A stretch of DNA of 64,000 bases from Hydra vulgaris (taxonomy: Eukaryota > Cnidaria > Hydrozoa > Anthoathecata > Hydridae): assembly GCF_038396675.1 (NCBI RefSeq), contig NC_088931.1, forward strand, positions 44,919,501-44,983,500. Direction: 5' to 3'. Shown here in pieces: positions 26,501 through 40,908 of the stretch. The notes below the pieces were generated by a model that saw nothing but the letters and a program-made list of their open reading frames with translations, did not search any database and was not told the origin of the DNA. How positions within the stretch are numbered: the first letter of the stretch is position 1; each line of letters opens with the position of its first letter. Position numbers and translations under genes: made by a program.

Positions 26501-27012
26501 TTTTGGTACTTTATTCATTTTTAAATTAGTTTGAAGAACTTGACTCAAAGCATAGATAGTACTCAGAACACCGTTTAATAGCCCAAGCAATTGCCTCATT
26601 ACTACTAATAAACCCTAAGCCGTAACAAAGGGCTCCAAATGTGGCCTCCGCAATGCACACCAAAAGTACAAACAGGGACACCATCCATGTGCAACATGGC
26701 ACTGTTAATACTTTGATATTTTTCAGCTGTTGATGGAATCAGCCTCTCTGAGAGCTACCACAGAGTTCGGGAAACCTGACTACCAGCCGGCCTCAGAACC
26801 ATAAAACTGAGTTTTAGAGCTGTACCCTCGTAAGGAGATAATAGAATGAGTTGCCTAGTCATAAAAACAGTGACACAAGCAAACCCATGCATTGAGTCAA
26901 GAAGATCCAGCATTCAACATCCTAAACTGGAAACAATGTATTAAAAATACATCTGCGCCAGCCTAATAGATGAAGAAGGGGTGCAAGGCTGGTCAACAGA
27001 TAGAATCTGTTA
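23562..27012 (-). mobile_element. non-LTR retrotransposon, nearly full length
   Basis: A poly(T) run at 23562-23577 marks the poly(A) tail of a minus-strand element. It is followed by a 3' UTR of about 210 bp, an endonuclease-RT ORF and about 400 bp of 5' leader (to about 27012) with visibly higher GC than its flanks. No separate ORF1 is seen. The 5' limit is set by the base-composition change, so it is approximate. Confidence 0.8.
23790..26599 (-). pseudogene. endonuclease-reverse transcriptase ORF with one frameshift and one stop
   Basis: The protein nicks target DNA and copies element RNA at the nick. It starts at ATG 26599. The APE-type endonuclease (26480-25750) shows FTNIRGLRSNFSS, LALCETNL, VVVGDFNAHHSEW and GASDHSLIS. 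The RT follows: SSNYRPISLLPIISKVFESL (about 24930), HQYGFRSSRSTADLL, SGVPQGSILGPI (about 24560) and ALFADDTTIY (24480-24450). The C-terminal part has LLGLTLTSNLSW, IRPCMEYCCHIWGG and a TAA at 23790. A frameshift near 25320 joins the two main frames, and a TGA at 24753-24755 interrupts the RT. Otherwise it is open over about 930 codons. It resembles I/jockey-CR1 group elements; the clade is not settled. Confidence 0.85.
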
Positions 27013-27600
27013 TACTGTATATACTGCAATAAGATTTCGTAACAATTTTTTCATTTTCTTTCAGATCCTTTTATTTGTTAAAACGTATTAATTTGTTTAT
27101 TCAAACTTCAACTTCAAAAAAAATTTGAAGTTGCGATATTATTGGAAAAACTCAATCTAAAATAAACATTTTTCAACTTTTTCCAATTCATGTTTTAGTA
27201 AATTTTTGTTGCTTAAACATAAAATACAAAAACTTAAATTTGTATTTTTTCTATAATTCAAACTTTTTGATGTCAAGGCATTCTTCCTGATAAACCTACT
27301 GATAGAGAAGCAAGTTGTTGAAGAAAAAATATATAAATTATGTTAGTGTACAATAGTGCTAATTGATCTTTAAACATTTACTGAAAATGAAATTGTAATA
27401 CTGGATTATTAATTAAATAGGTGTGAGATGATAAACTAATTAGTAGAAAATTTTAAATTTTTGCTTTTATTTATAATAATTATATAAGTATAAAAAACAT
27501 GTTGGACATAATAATAGTAGTATTATTTATTTAATGTTATATTGCAAATAATTTATTTTATTAACAAAAAATGATATAAATTTAACTAAACAATAGTAAA
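27013..27600. other. AT-rich intergenic DNA, no gene seen
   Basis: It contains a short hairpin (ACTTCAAAAAAAATTTGAAGT near 27113) and A/T runs. I found no coding signal. Confidence 0.5.
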
Positions 27601-27675
27601 AAACTAATATTTAATCGCATGCCCCCGGTTTTTTATCACAGCTTTGCATCTATTCGGCATTGAGTTAATCAAATT

Positions 27676-28588
27676 TTAACAACGTTCTAAAGGAATGTTG
27701 TTCCAAGCATTCTGGACAACTTGACATAACTTCTGCTGATTTTTTGATTTTTGACTATAAACTACCTCTTTTACATCCGTCCAAAGGTTTTCGATCGGAT
27801 TGAGATCCGGTGACTGTGCAGGCCAATCCATAACTGCAACCCTATTCTCGATGAACCAACTTTTTACCCTGCAACTGGTATGCTTTGGATCGTTGTCCTG
27901 CATATAAACCCATCTTAGGGGCATATCTTCTTTTGGATAGGGCAACATGGTATTTTGTAATATTTGAAGGTATATGTCTTGGTCCATAATACCATTAATC
28001 TTATATATTAATAGTAATAAGAAAAACAACCCCAAATATTTACTTTTGCTCCGCCATGTTTTACAGTTTTTATGATGTATTGCGGTCTGTATGAAGAGTT
28101 AGGTCTCCTTACATACATCCTACGTCCACTTGACCCAAATAAAACAATTTTGTTTTCATCAGACCACAAAATATTACGCCATTTTGAAACAGGCCAATCT
28201 GCATGCGTTTTTGCAAAATGTAATCTTGCTACCACATGCCTTTTTTTCAAAAGGGGAGTTTTCTTGGGCTTCTGGCGACTAACTTACTTTGCACTAACCA
28301 CCTACGTACTGTTCTCGTAGAAACGCTTAAATTTAAATCTTCTTTAATATGGTGGGAAGTTACAAAAGGATCGGCAACAGCAGCACGTTTTATCAATCTG
28401 TCTTCATGTTCAGTCGTTTTTTGTTTTCGGCCCCTTGTTTCGCCTACATTGTTCCACTTTAGAGCATTTCTAATCATCATAGGAGAACAACTAAATGTCT
28501 CTTGAATAAATTTGTATGTTTTCCCTTCTTGTTTTAATTTAATAATTAGTTGTCTCTTTTCTGCACTACAATGCTTTGCACGACCCAT
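27676..28588 (-). pseudogene. Tc1-like transposase with two frameshifts
   Basis: The 28588-28247 frame begins MGRAKHCSAEKRQLIIKLKQ and holds the bipartite helix-turn-helix domain (TVRRWLVQS). The 28250-28008 frame has LWSDENKIVLFG with the first Asp. The 28035-27676 frame has VYMQDNDPKHTSC and SPDLNPIENLW; 34 residues separate Asp and Glu, as in Tc1 DD34E transposases. One-base shifts near 28275 and 28020 break it. Normal length is about 340 residues, and the sum here is close to that. TIRs were not identified in the flanks. Confidence 0.88.
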
Positions 28589-28972
28589 AATTTTTATTTA
28601 TAAAATAAATTTATACGATTATTTTATATATTTTATTAAATTAACACTAAAAATAATCACTAAAATTAATTAGTCTTACTAAAACCAAATAAACAAAAAC
28701 CTAATATAAATAAATTGATAGCAAGCAACAGATATGTTATTTTAACCTACAAATCTAGATATGTTCGTATATAAAATTCGGGACATCCCTAAAGTAATTT
28801 GTTACTAACATTTTTTACTCCCATTTCATTATTCAGTGTTTGTATTACTGTTATGCCTAAATTTATTAATTTATATTTAAATTTACATTATCACAAAACT
28901 ATTATCACAAATCATTGTTTTACTAGCCACTACTATTATTTTGTCCACAACTGTATATATATACCCAGCGGG

Positions 28973-29470
28973 CACAACACGTTGATACAACGTTAAATGA
29001 CGTTGTTTTTTTGGTTGGATTAACGTTGGAAATGGAAAGAATGGACGACGTCAGATTTGCCAACGTTAGCTAATGTTATAATTTGGCCGAAGACCGATAA
29101 GTTATGTTCCTCGATGTTTTTGCAACATTAATTAATGTTGTATTAACATCGAGCAACGTTGGTATTACAACATTCTAACGTGGCTTTTTAGGTTGGTTTG
29201 GCATTGGGTTAATATTGCAAATGGAAAGGAGGACGACCTCAGTTTTGCTAACGTTAGCTAACGTTGTAATTTAGACGCTAAAACGAAATGTTATAATTTT
29301 TATCTTGACGTTTTTCGTCAAGATAAAAATTATAACATTTTATCTTGACGTTTTGACATCGAACAACATTGGATTAACACCATTCAAAAGTTGCTTAACG
29401 TTATTCTAACGCTTGTTAAACGTTTGAGTAGATCTACTTAGCTGAAGGTTAGCGTTCAATAAACAACAGG
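28973..29470. mobile_element. MITE-like repeat rich in ACGTTG, start CCAGCGGGCAC
   Basis: After a TATATATA run it starts CCAGCGGGCACAACACGTTG. It then carries many AACGTTG, AACATT and GACGTT words, including two related units containing GGAAATGGAAAG-type and TTTGCTAACGTTAGCTAACG sequence. Such GGGCAC-ended, ACGTTG-rich repeats are common in aquatic animal genomes. The right terminus (expected GTGCCCGCTGG) is not found, so the copy is probably truncated. Confidence 0.55.
29286..29340. repeat. perfect 25-bp stem, 5-nt loop
   Basis: AAATGTTATAATTTTTATCT plus TGACG is followed by TTTTT and its exact complement. It lies inside the ACGTTG repeat. Confidence 0.93.
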
Positions 29471-29651
29471 TTCGACAACAAAATGACAAGAAATTGTTTA
29501 AAAACGTCTATTTACAAAAACATTACAACGTGGTAGAGTAATTTCGTTCATTAAGAAGTATTCCGAGGGAATTTTCACATAATAAATTTAAAAATAAAAA
29601 GTTAGTTATTCTCTTGTTGCTGCAGTTTTTTGGGACATCATTGGTTGTGCT

Positions 29652-31945
<2,294 letters not shown>

Positions 31946-32005
31946 CTGAAAAAAAACAAAAAGTTATTCGGCATATAGATTTACACATATTACGCATATA
32001 GCTTT

Positions 32006-32120
<115 letters not shown>

Positions 32121-32159
32121 GGTGACATTTTTTTTATAAAAAAAAAATTTACACGACAT

Positions 32160-33990
32160 CTAGTTCTTTTCTACACTCCTTAGCGATATTAAAACTGTTT
32201 TTGTTATGTTTTAAGAACTAGTATTAGTGCTAAATGTAGAAATCCTAAAATCTTAGAATTACTAATAATTCAAATTTTTAGTTAGTTTTATTTAGTAAAA
32301 CTAACTAAAAATTTGAATTATAATGTAATTTAATGTTAAATTTTTAATTCAATGAATGGAATAACAATTTGTTGCAAAAATCTCCCATTTCTTTTTATCT
32401 CAGAATCAGCCTAGGGTTACTTCTTAGGCATTATCAATATCCAAATAGCAGTAGATCAACAATTCAAAAGTATTTATGATAATTTTTCTTGTCCAATGGG
32501 ATCAGATTTTAACATGAAATGCAAAGGAAAAACAATGTATGACATCAAGTTGATGAAATTACGTATTTATTTTATATCTAATAATATTTTTATATTAAGA
32601 GATATAAATAATGATATTATATATTAATAATATAATTACGATAAAATATATTATAAGGGTTTAACCAACAATTGTTTCTTCGAGTTTAATTCTACATATT
32701 TGAACAGATTTACTTATGTGAAGGATGTTTAGCTCAGTATATTAAAATAAATTTACTTATAAATATTGTTATACTAGATAAGTAAAATATGCTTTTTATA
32801 TTTTTTAGATTTAAAAAATCATAATTGCTTTATAAATCTTACTTGATTTGTTTACACCTAAAGTTAGAACATAGTTACGATTTAGCAGCTAACAAAAAGT
32901 CATTTATTAATATATTTGGTTAATAATAATTTCAATTACAAAAACAAAATGTTTATTTTTTTACCATTGTTTTTTAATAAGACTCTCATCTTACATATAG
33001 AAAATCTGCAAAAGTAAATGCAGCCCAAAAACCACATAAAACAATTGCGCTATACATACGTTAAAATTTTATGTATTTAAATGGTCAAGGTTATGTGGAA
33101 AAAATCAGTTTTGCTTTGTTAGAGGTTATTTGCAAATTACGTAACACCTAAAAACAACTTTTTAGAGCCCTTTTCCCCTTTTGTCGCAAAGTGTCTCAAA
33201 ATATTACACCCCTTCCCTAAGCTTTTGTTATGTCACACTTAAAGTATTTGTGTTTATCCTATAAAATAAGATATTTTTAATTAATGAATATTTCCCCAAA
33301 CAGGATCAAAATGATCTTCAATACAATAAATTGGAGTTAACTGTTGTTCACAACGTAGCTCTACCTTTAAAAAATCAATAAAGTTTAATTCTTCTCCTTA
33401 TAAAATATTTTATAATAAAATGAATAAGTGTCGTAGGCCCTGTTATGTCAAAGAGTATATCCAGAACTTGGTTATTTTAAAATTGCATATATAATTCCAT
33501 TTTGTTAAAAGATTTATACATATTGGGTCAAAATGACCTTATGGGAGTTCTAGGTATGTGAAATTTCCCGTAGTTCTAGTGTTCTCAGCCCGAACCTTCA
33601 GATCGGTTATTACTGACGTCATCGAGGACTTGAAGAAAAAAGTCTCTTTGGATGATATTTTCTTCGATATTTGCAAAATAGTGGAACCCATCTATGTTTG
33701 CACAAGTATAACTTATTGCACTCTTAAAACTTTTTCCACATTTAAAAACGCAGTGCACTGTTGCTCAACTGTAGTCCAACTTTTACGTTAACCGTAATTT
33801 TATTTTGATGATGCATATTTTATTTCCTTTTTTATTTTCAAATTTGAACTTTCGCGCATTCAGGTTATAACGGTACATAGGTAACACTCTGCTCACGAAA
33901 AGAATGCACGATTTAAAACAAATTGGTAGATTTTTTAAATAATTTTCGGTAGTAATTTTGTTTACGGTTTTCCTTTAAAAAAAATTAGTG
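32160..33990. other. gene-poor AT-rich stretch
   Basis: A plus-strand frame of 77 codons at 33558-33791 (SVITDVIEDLKKKVSLDDIF) has protein-like composition but no recognised homology or splice context. An inverted repeat AATTCAAATTTTTAGTTAGT around 32267-32320 pairs with its complement. No other feature is seen. Confidence 0.5.
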
Positions 33991-34009
33991 AAACAATTGA
34001 TTTATAGCA

Positions 34010-34140
34010 GACATGATGTAGTGGTTAGTGCATCGCACTCGTAATCTAAGGCTTGCAAGTTAGATCCTCGCTTGAAGCACATAAACGTTATCGGTGGGTC
34101 GGAAACGGAGAGGCCTTCTTGTTAAATTTGTTTTTTGTTT
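34010..34140 (+). mobile_element. tRNA-derived SINE
   Basis: It has an A-box-like TAGTGGTTAGTGCATC (34019) and a B-box-like GCAAGTTAGATCC (34055-34067) at tRNA spacing. A body with GTGGGTCGGAAACGG and a T-rich end follow. The 5' acceptor stem and anticodon loop do not fold as a functional tRNA. A relative is at 40909. Confidence 0.65.
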
Positions 34141-35215
34141 TTTTTGTTTGTTTGTTTACATTTGTTGGTCGTTATACAACTTTATATAATCGATAATAAT
34201 AATATAAACTTACAATGATAAAAAATATAACAAATATAAACTAGGTATCTGAAAGAAGATCGTGAGGATCTTGTCGTCAGAACCTTAAAAAAGTATATAA
34301 CAAGAAAAGGATTAAAAAAAGAAAAAAAATTAATAAGCTTTTACAAAAGTGCAAGATAAATAATCTATATATCTGATTAAAGATCACGAGTATCTTCTCA
34401 TCAGAGTTTTATACTAGCGTAAACCAACATATAAATTAACAGTAAAAATTATAAGTGAAATATATAAAATAAGTAGTAATAAACTTTTATAAACGTAGAC
34501 ATGCAAAGAGACATTAAAAAAGTACACTAAAATATATATATAAAAGTTAAAAAATATATTTTTAACTTTTACTGCTGATAATAACTCAATATATTATCTA
34601 ATGAAAGAATGAGGTTTTTTAGTTTATTTTTAAAAAAGCAAAAAGTAATAGGTACATCAAAATTAAAATTCGGCAAAACAATTTTATTCCAGAGGTGTGG
34701 CGCTCGATAGGTAATACAAAATTGATTAAAGTTTGTTTGACAAAAAGGCTGATTTAAAAAATTTTTATTTCTCAAAATATATTTACTGATTGGCTTTAAA
34801 AACGTCTAAGGATAAATTATTTATCCATATATATACAAAGCATAAAATATATTAATACATTTAATTCGTATATATAATTCTCATTTCAATAAAACAATGC
34901 TTCAAATGAGAGAAGCGATTTGCAAAATTGATTATACGGATTGCGCGTTTCTGACGTAGATAAATACGTTGCAATTTACTTTTTTCTGTGCTTCCCCATG
35001 CAATATATATGATTCTCAAAATATAGCTCCTGAATTTAATCAGTTTTTTGTTGAAATTGGTCCCAAACAAGCTAAAGTTTTTAAATCATCAATTGATCAA
35101 GAGGTTTTTCCTGATCAATTGAAAATTGCTAAAGTTACTCCTATATTCAAAGATGGTGACAAAACTGACATTAGTAATTACCGCCCTATCTCTGTTTTAT
35201 CTATATTTTAAAAAT
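34140..35215 (-). mobile_element. non-LTR retrotransposon fragment with inverted 5' end
   Basis: The minus strand 35010-34569 encodes an RT C-terminus: AWGSTEKSKLQRIYLRQKRA and TYRAPHLWNKIVLP. The plus strand 35020-35211 encodes an earlier part of an RT: FNQFFVEIGPKQA and KDGDKTDISNYRPISVLS. The two parts meet head to head at about 35010. A T-rich end at about 34120-34150 corresponds to the 3' tail. This is the arrangement left by twin-priming retrotransposition. Both parts have lost most of the RT. Confidence 0.65.
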
Positions 35216-35551
35216 ACTTGAAAAAATCATGTACAAAAGAGTGTTTATTATTTTAGTTTTAATAAACTTTTATAAAGATAAAGGGTTTTATAGAATCCCT
35301 TTTCTAAGAAAAAGTCTTTTAAATCCTTTATATTACATATTATGTAAAAAACTAAACGTGGTATAAAGATGAAATAATTAGTATGATAGCATTTTATTGC
35401 CTTAATTTATCTATTTATCTAGATTTAATCTACTCCAGTTCTGAAATACGTCAAGGAAGTCACAAAATTTAGTCTTACTTTTTGGCCTAATAAAAAATCA
35501 TATGAAAAATCTGTTTTGCTCAGTCACAGAACAACCCTTCAAAATTAAGTA

Positions 35552-38500
35552 CAGGTAGAGTTCCCTTAAAAACTACGCAAATTTTTAAAATGGGGTACAA
35601 TTGTTACAGGTCAACTATTTGAAAATTTTATTTTCAATTTGAAAATACCTAATATAGGGTTTTTCTTCCCTGGAAGTCATTATCCTTGGTTTGCCATATT
35701 TGGTGAGAATTAGCACTGTGAATTTTCTAATTTTTTCACAGATTCCCCTTAAAAACTACAAGGAACATAATTGTATTTATATGGATGAAAAATTTCTGAA
35801 AATTGTAACTTTTTTTTTATTATGTCATAAATCCGTGTAGTATGATATACAAGGAGGCTGACTAACTTAGTCCAACAAAAAATAGCATTTGAGCTAGTAA
35901 AGTCCCTTAAAAACTACATGATTTCCCCCTTAAATACTACATTGCATTAGGTAAAATATTTCTTCACGGGCTCACTTAGAATAGCCGGGAACGGAGAAAA
36001 TGTTTATACTGATCTTCTTTAACCATGAAATGTTTAAATGGCTATAACTGGTACCTTTCTGTTTATTTTGTGCTCGTAATCATTAATTAAGTATGTATCT
36101 TCTTTATTTTTAGTGTTTAAATTAAATAATAGTATGGGAAAACCGCAGTTTAACTTTAAGATTTCTGCTGGTAGAAAAAGAAGTAGAACAAAAACAAAGC
36201 CAGAAACTCGAGCTGAAGCAACAGTTTACAGAAAGGACATAAGAGCTAAAGAAAATCAAATATCAGAGGCAGTAGATTGGTGCACAGAAAATAAAAAACG
36301 AGGACAGGCAGCATTAAAAACAGGTAAGTTTCCTTTAATTAAAGATCGTGGTACAATAGACAGAAGGTTAGATGGAAAAGTCAAGAATGTAAAAAAGGAA
36401 CATTTGAGAGTGTTACATCCAGATGATGAGAAGGAAATAGTTTGTTTCATCAGAAACAAAAACAGAGCCCACCAGGGACTCTCTAAGAAAGAAGTTTCTG
36501 AAATTATTTTGGATGTGCTGAAAATCAGAGATCATTTGAACAAAAATGGAAAAGGTGGAAGAAAGTTTTTAAAACTATCACCAAGTGGAAAAATGACACT
36601 ACAAAATAGAAAGTAAGGAAGTTAATCCTTTACATTGATTTTCTCTACATCCCAACAGGTAGAAGGGTACAGTAGATATTAAATAGATGTAAAATACTGA
36701 GCATTTTTTTCCAATTATTTAGACTTGGGAAATCATTTTGGAGAAAATGGCATGCTGAACATGATGATATTGTCATTAAGAGGCAAGGCCGAGTTAAAAT
36801 GAACAGAGCCCTAAATTGTACTAGGTAGATGGCTACAGCTCATCTAGGTAAAAATTTTGGTATCACATTTTTTTTAATTTATCTGAATATAAAAAGATTT
36901 ATTGTTAATTTCATTCTTAAGTGTTTTCATTCTACAACTTGGTTTTTATACTTGAATAAGTTTATATGTTTTGTACGTTGATAACTTTTGTAACTTGATT
37001 TTATTATTAATTTTATAACTTTTTTTAACCTAGATGCCTTGGCTGACGAACTGATTGCTTGTAGAATAATGAAGAACTATAAAAAAATAAAAAAAAGGTG
37101 TATGGGTCGGTGATATTGCAACAGAAAGAGTTTTCAATCATGATGAAACACCACAGTTTATCAACTACGGTGTAGATGGTACAACTGCTGAGTTAGTTTA
37201 TGCTGGCAAAGGAGAGACATGTAAAAAAATGATTCGCGAAAACAGAGAGAGCATAACTATAAACCCATTTGTTTCAATATCAGGTGAGTCAATTTTAACA
37301 ACTAAAATTGTTGCTTTTATAGTATTATATTTTTAAAAAGTGAAATATAATATTTATATTTTTAGGAGTGGTTTCATTGTGTCAGGTAATATTTGCTGGC
37401 AAAGGCATAACGAGCCAGATGACACCACAAAAAGCTGTCAGTAACATCAAAAATTTGATTATCTCAACGACAGAAAGTGGTTCGCAAGACAACTGTTCAT
37501 TATTGGCTGCGTATAACAAGCTTGATAAACATCTCACCGAGCAAGGTATAGAGCGCCCAGTTGTGCTTCTATCAGATGGTCATTTATCACGTTTTGACTT
37601 TAAAGTTCTTAATTTTTTGCGTGAAAAGCAAATTAATTTATTTGTGTCTCCGCCTGATACTACTGGAGTTACACAGCTACTTGACCAAGCACCTAATCAA
37701 CAGCTCAATCGCTATTATAATAACACGCGAGATGAACTCTATTCCTCTTTCCAGACAATAAACCGAGAAAGATTCATAAATATCCTAGGAACAATGTGGA
37801 ACAATTGGGCATCTGCTGCCAATATCGTATCAGCTGCTAAGAGAGTTGGTATAAGTAAGAATGGTCTTAATGTTGATGATATGCAACAGGATAAGTTTGA
37901 ACAAGCAGCTCTCCTTATTGATAAAACTGATGATGTTTCTCTAATATCTGCTACTCCTAAGAAAACAAGAAGTGTGACATCAAAAGATGGACCCTTAGCA
38001 ACAACTTCAAGATCTCAGTCAAAAGTAGCGCAAACGAAAGGACGGTATGGTTCAGCCGAATATTGGAAATCAATGTATGAAATGTCCCAATCATTTATTG
38101 AGGAATCATATGAAAAAAGCCTTAATTTAGCAGAAGTGCCTGGTTTACTTTCTGTAAACCGGGTTAAACCCAAGGAGGTTAATCAAACAAAAGCAACAAG
38201 GGTCACTAATGTGCACAGATCTATGGAGGCTCAAGATGTGCTTTCAAAAGTGGCTTCTCTTGAAGGAGAAAAACAGAAGAAAATTTGTGATTCAGAGGAG
38301 AAAGAGAAACATAAGCTCCAAGAAAAAGAACTGTTTTATCGTTGCAAACTGCAATGCTCTTGTGTAAAAGAATGTCTTGCAAAATCTTTAAAGGAGTGTT
38401 CGCAATGTCATTCTATTCTTAAATCTGTATGTAGTAAAATGGCTTGTCGCATTGATAACAAGAAACCGGCAATGATTCTTCCTGCATCTGCATCATCATC

Positions 38501-39216
38501 ATCCAAATCGTAAATAAAAACACAATATTTTTGTTCTGAGTCAAACATTTCAAATTTTAATGACTCATTTATGTTTTTTAGATAAAATGTTTGTTTATTA
38601 CATGTCTCTTTTTCAGAACTATTTTATGCTATTCCAAATATACATTGTTATTGTGTTAAGAAGTATATATATATGATTTTTTATGGTCATTTTATGTTAT
38701 TCAAATAGTTTACTATTATTGTATTAAATACATTTCTTATTTTTTTTTCTTACTTCCGTTTATTCAAAATATACATTGTTATTGTATTAAAAGCTAGATT
38801 TCCTATTTTACAGCTGGTGACCTCTTAAAAACTACACACATAGCACTGCAAATAAAATGCAAAATAAATATTTTCAAGTGTTTGTAAATTAGTTTATATT
38901 ATAATGGTGGATTAGAACAAATCTAACATTATAGAAATAAGAGAATTGCAAGCTTAAAATTAAAATTTTATACAGTAAGGGGTCATTATGCATAAATTCA
39001 ACCATTTTAAAAATAAAATATTCACAATGTATTCACTTTTTTAGGATTTTAAAATAGTAAAAGAGGTAAATTTTTAATTAGTTTGTAATCTAGGATGTTT
39101 ATAGATACTGATTCAATCATTGTTTAATAATTTCATTGAAATTAGTAGAACCCAGAGCTGAAAGTTTATACATGTAGTGTTTAAGGGGGTATGTGTTTTT
39201 AAGGGAACTCTACCTG
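35552..39216 (+). mobile_element. pogo-like DNA transposon, 3.67 kb
   Basis: TA duplications at 35550-35551 and 39217-39218 flank inverted ends CAGGTAGAGTTCCCTTAAAA of about 22 bp. The motif CCCTTAAAAACTAC recurs near both ends (35562, 35746, 35903, variant 35926; 38820 and reverse copies near 39176-39200), probably transposase-binding sites. The interior is a four-exon plus-strand transposase gene with two lesions. Confidence 0.88.
36134..38513 (+). pseudogene. pogo-like DDE_1 transposase, four exons, two lesions
   Basis: Exons: 36134-36612, 36723-36847, 37034-37283 and 37366-38513, with correct GT-AG sites and matching phases. The first exon encodes a basic N-terminal region and helix-turn-helix-like segment (ISEAVDWCTENKKRGQAALK; GLSKKEVSEIILDVL). 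FNHDETPQF (about 37130) holds the first Asp, VVLLSDGHLSRFDF (37561-37600) the second and VTQLLDQAP (37665) the third, an order typical of pogo/DDE_1. The C-terminus is Cys-rich (YRCKLQCSCVKECL, CSQCHSILKSVCSKMAC) and may bind zinc. TAG at 36826-36828 interrupts exon 2, and a frameshift near 37095 breaks exon 3. ATG 36134 is chosen because the upstream frame only extends into the preceding intron. Confidence 0.85.
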
Positions 39217-39218
39217 TA

Positions 39219-40900
39219 TGCCAAAAAGATTTTGTTAAAACTGTGTAGATTGTTAGATACGTTGGCCGGGGTATTTCAATATATATGTGTTTTTGGCATC
39301 GGCTACAGGTGCCATTTTGTCCTTAAAAAATATTGTACTATTTAAATTTTTAGTTGATAATTTAATTTTTTTAGAAGTTAAATTTATTAGAAGTTATATT
39401 TTTTAGAAGTTAAATTTAATTAGAAGTTAAATTAATCAAATATTGAAAATTATTCAAAAAAAAAATTGTTCCGAGAGTTTATCTAAAGATAGTAAGTCCA
39501 GCAGGGTATTGAGCGTGAACATACATTCAAACTTTCTAAAACCTGGTAAAACACCAACCAAATCAATTTAATGAAATGACTAGCTAAGTCTTATCAGAAA
39601 CTGTCAGAAGCTATTTGAAGACGCTATTAATTCCGCGTCATTGTAAAAAAAAAATAGTATATGCTACTAATTATTTATGTAAACTTTAATTTAAAGTATC
39701 ATATCTATTGTTATTAGATAGACAGATTAGTTAATTTTTTAAAGTTTTGCTTTAGTTTTGGAAGTGAAAATTTATACTGTTTCGCCTTGTTTTTTAATTT
39801 TCTTTACATGATCAATTTATAAATATATTTTGTTTCCTAATTATTGCTTACTATTTAGCTTTATAAAGGAGACCTAAAAAAAGTATAAAATAAGGAAATT
39901 AAGAGACTATATCCTTTAAACTATATGTGATGTATATGTATATATGTATGTATATGTATATAGTATATATGTATATAGATGTGGTCTATAAAGACAAAAC
40001 TTGAAAAAATTACACAAAAGTTGGTTACTCAGATCGAAATAAAGCTTAAAATTTTTTAAGATTTTCATAATTCTTAACGGTAAGTTAAAATGAGTTACAA
40101 GATAAGAATATATTTCAAAATAATATTTATCAATAACAGATGCAAAGCATGCATAAAAACACGGTCATAAAATTTATCCTTCTTGAGTTGACTTTTCAGC
40201 ATTTTTTCGTATGTAATTTCTAGATGCCTTCTCGTATTTTGAATTAGTTAACTTTTCTTTTAGTAATAAAAGCCATTTTTGACATTGGATGCTCGTTTCA
40301 GAGTTGATTAAGAATTTAAAAAACAAAAATATAAAATAACATTATTAAAATTATTATCATGGAGTTATTATGGAACTTATATACAAAAAAAGAAAACTTT
40401 GAACACTCTCAAATTAAAAATCATAATTGCTGCAATTAAATTGTGGTATAACACTTTTACTTACATATATGCTTTTTAAACACCATCAGCTATAAACTTA
40501 ATATCTAAAATATAAATCCAAAATTAGTCACTGAAACACTAACTCTGTACAATGACATATAACATATAGTATCACCTTTACTTTAATGGAAGGTTATTAA
40601 GTGTAAATGATATACCTTTTACGTGTACTTTAATGTTGCAAACAAAGGTCTGCCTCATTAATGCTGTTCCCTTTGACAGTGTTCTGAAATAAAACATGTG
40701 GTTTTGTTAGGACTTCCTTAAATATAAAAATGGTATGTAAATTGGTCTCTATTGAAATCTTAAAAAAATTCACACTTTAAACTGTGTGTCTCAAAGTCAG
40801 GTTTGAATACTCTCACAAATATGACTTATGTATCAGTGAAGCGACATTCCAACATTTATATCTGTGGAGCATTCATTCAACATCAGGTTTGCATCGAATT
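39219..40900. other. AT-rich DNA, no gene seen
   Basis: It contains short TATATGTATATG runs near 39930-39980. I found no conserved frame or inverted repeat. Confidence 0.5.
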
Positions 40901-40908
40901 GCTTTCAT

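Noticed and set aside
28236-28505. Plus-strand frames opposite the Tc1 copy
   Set aside because: Shadow frames antisense to the recognised transposase.
33558-33791. 77-codon plus-strand ORF
   Set aside because: Composition is protein-like, but I found no family, splice context or conserved neighbour; left as uncertain.
34010-34080. Possible functional tRNA gene
   Set aside because: A- and B-box words are present, but the acceptor and anticodon stems do not pair and the body continues as a SINE.
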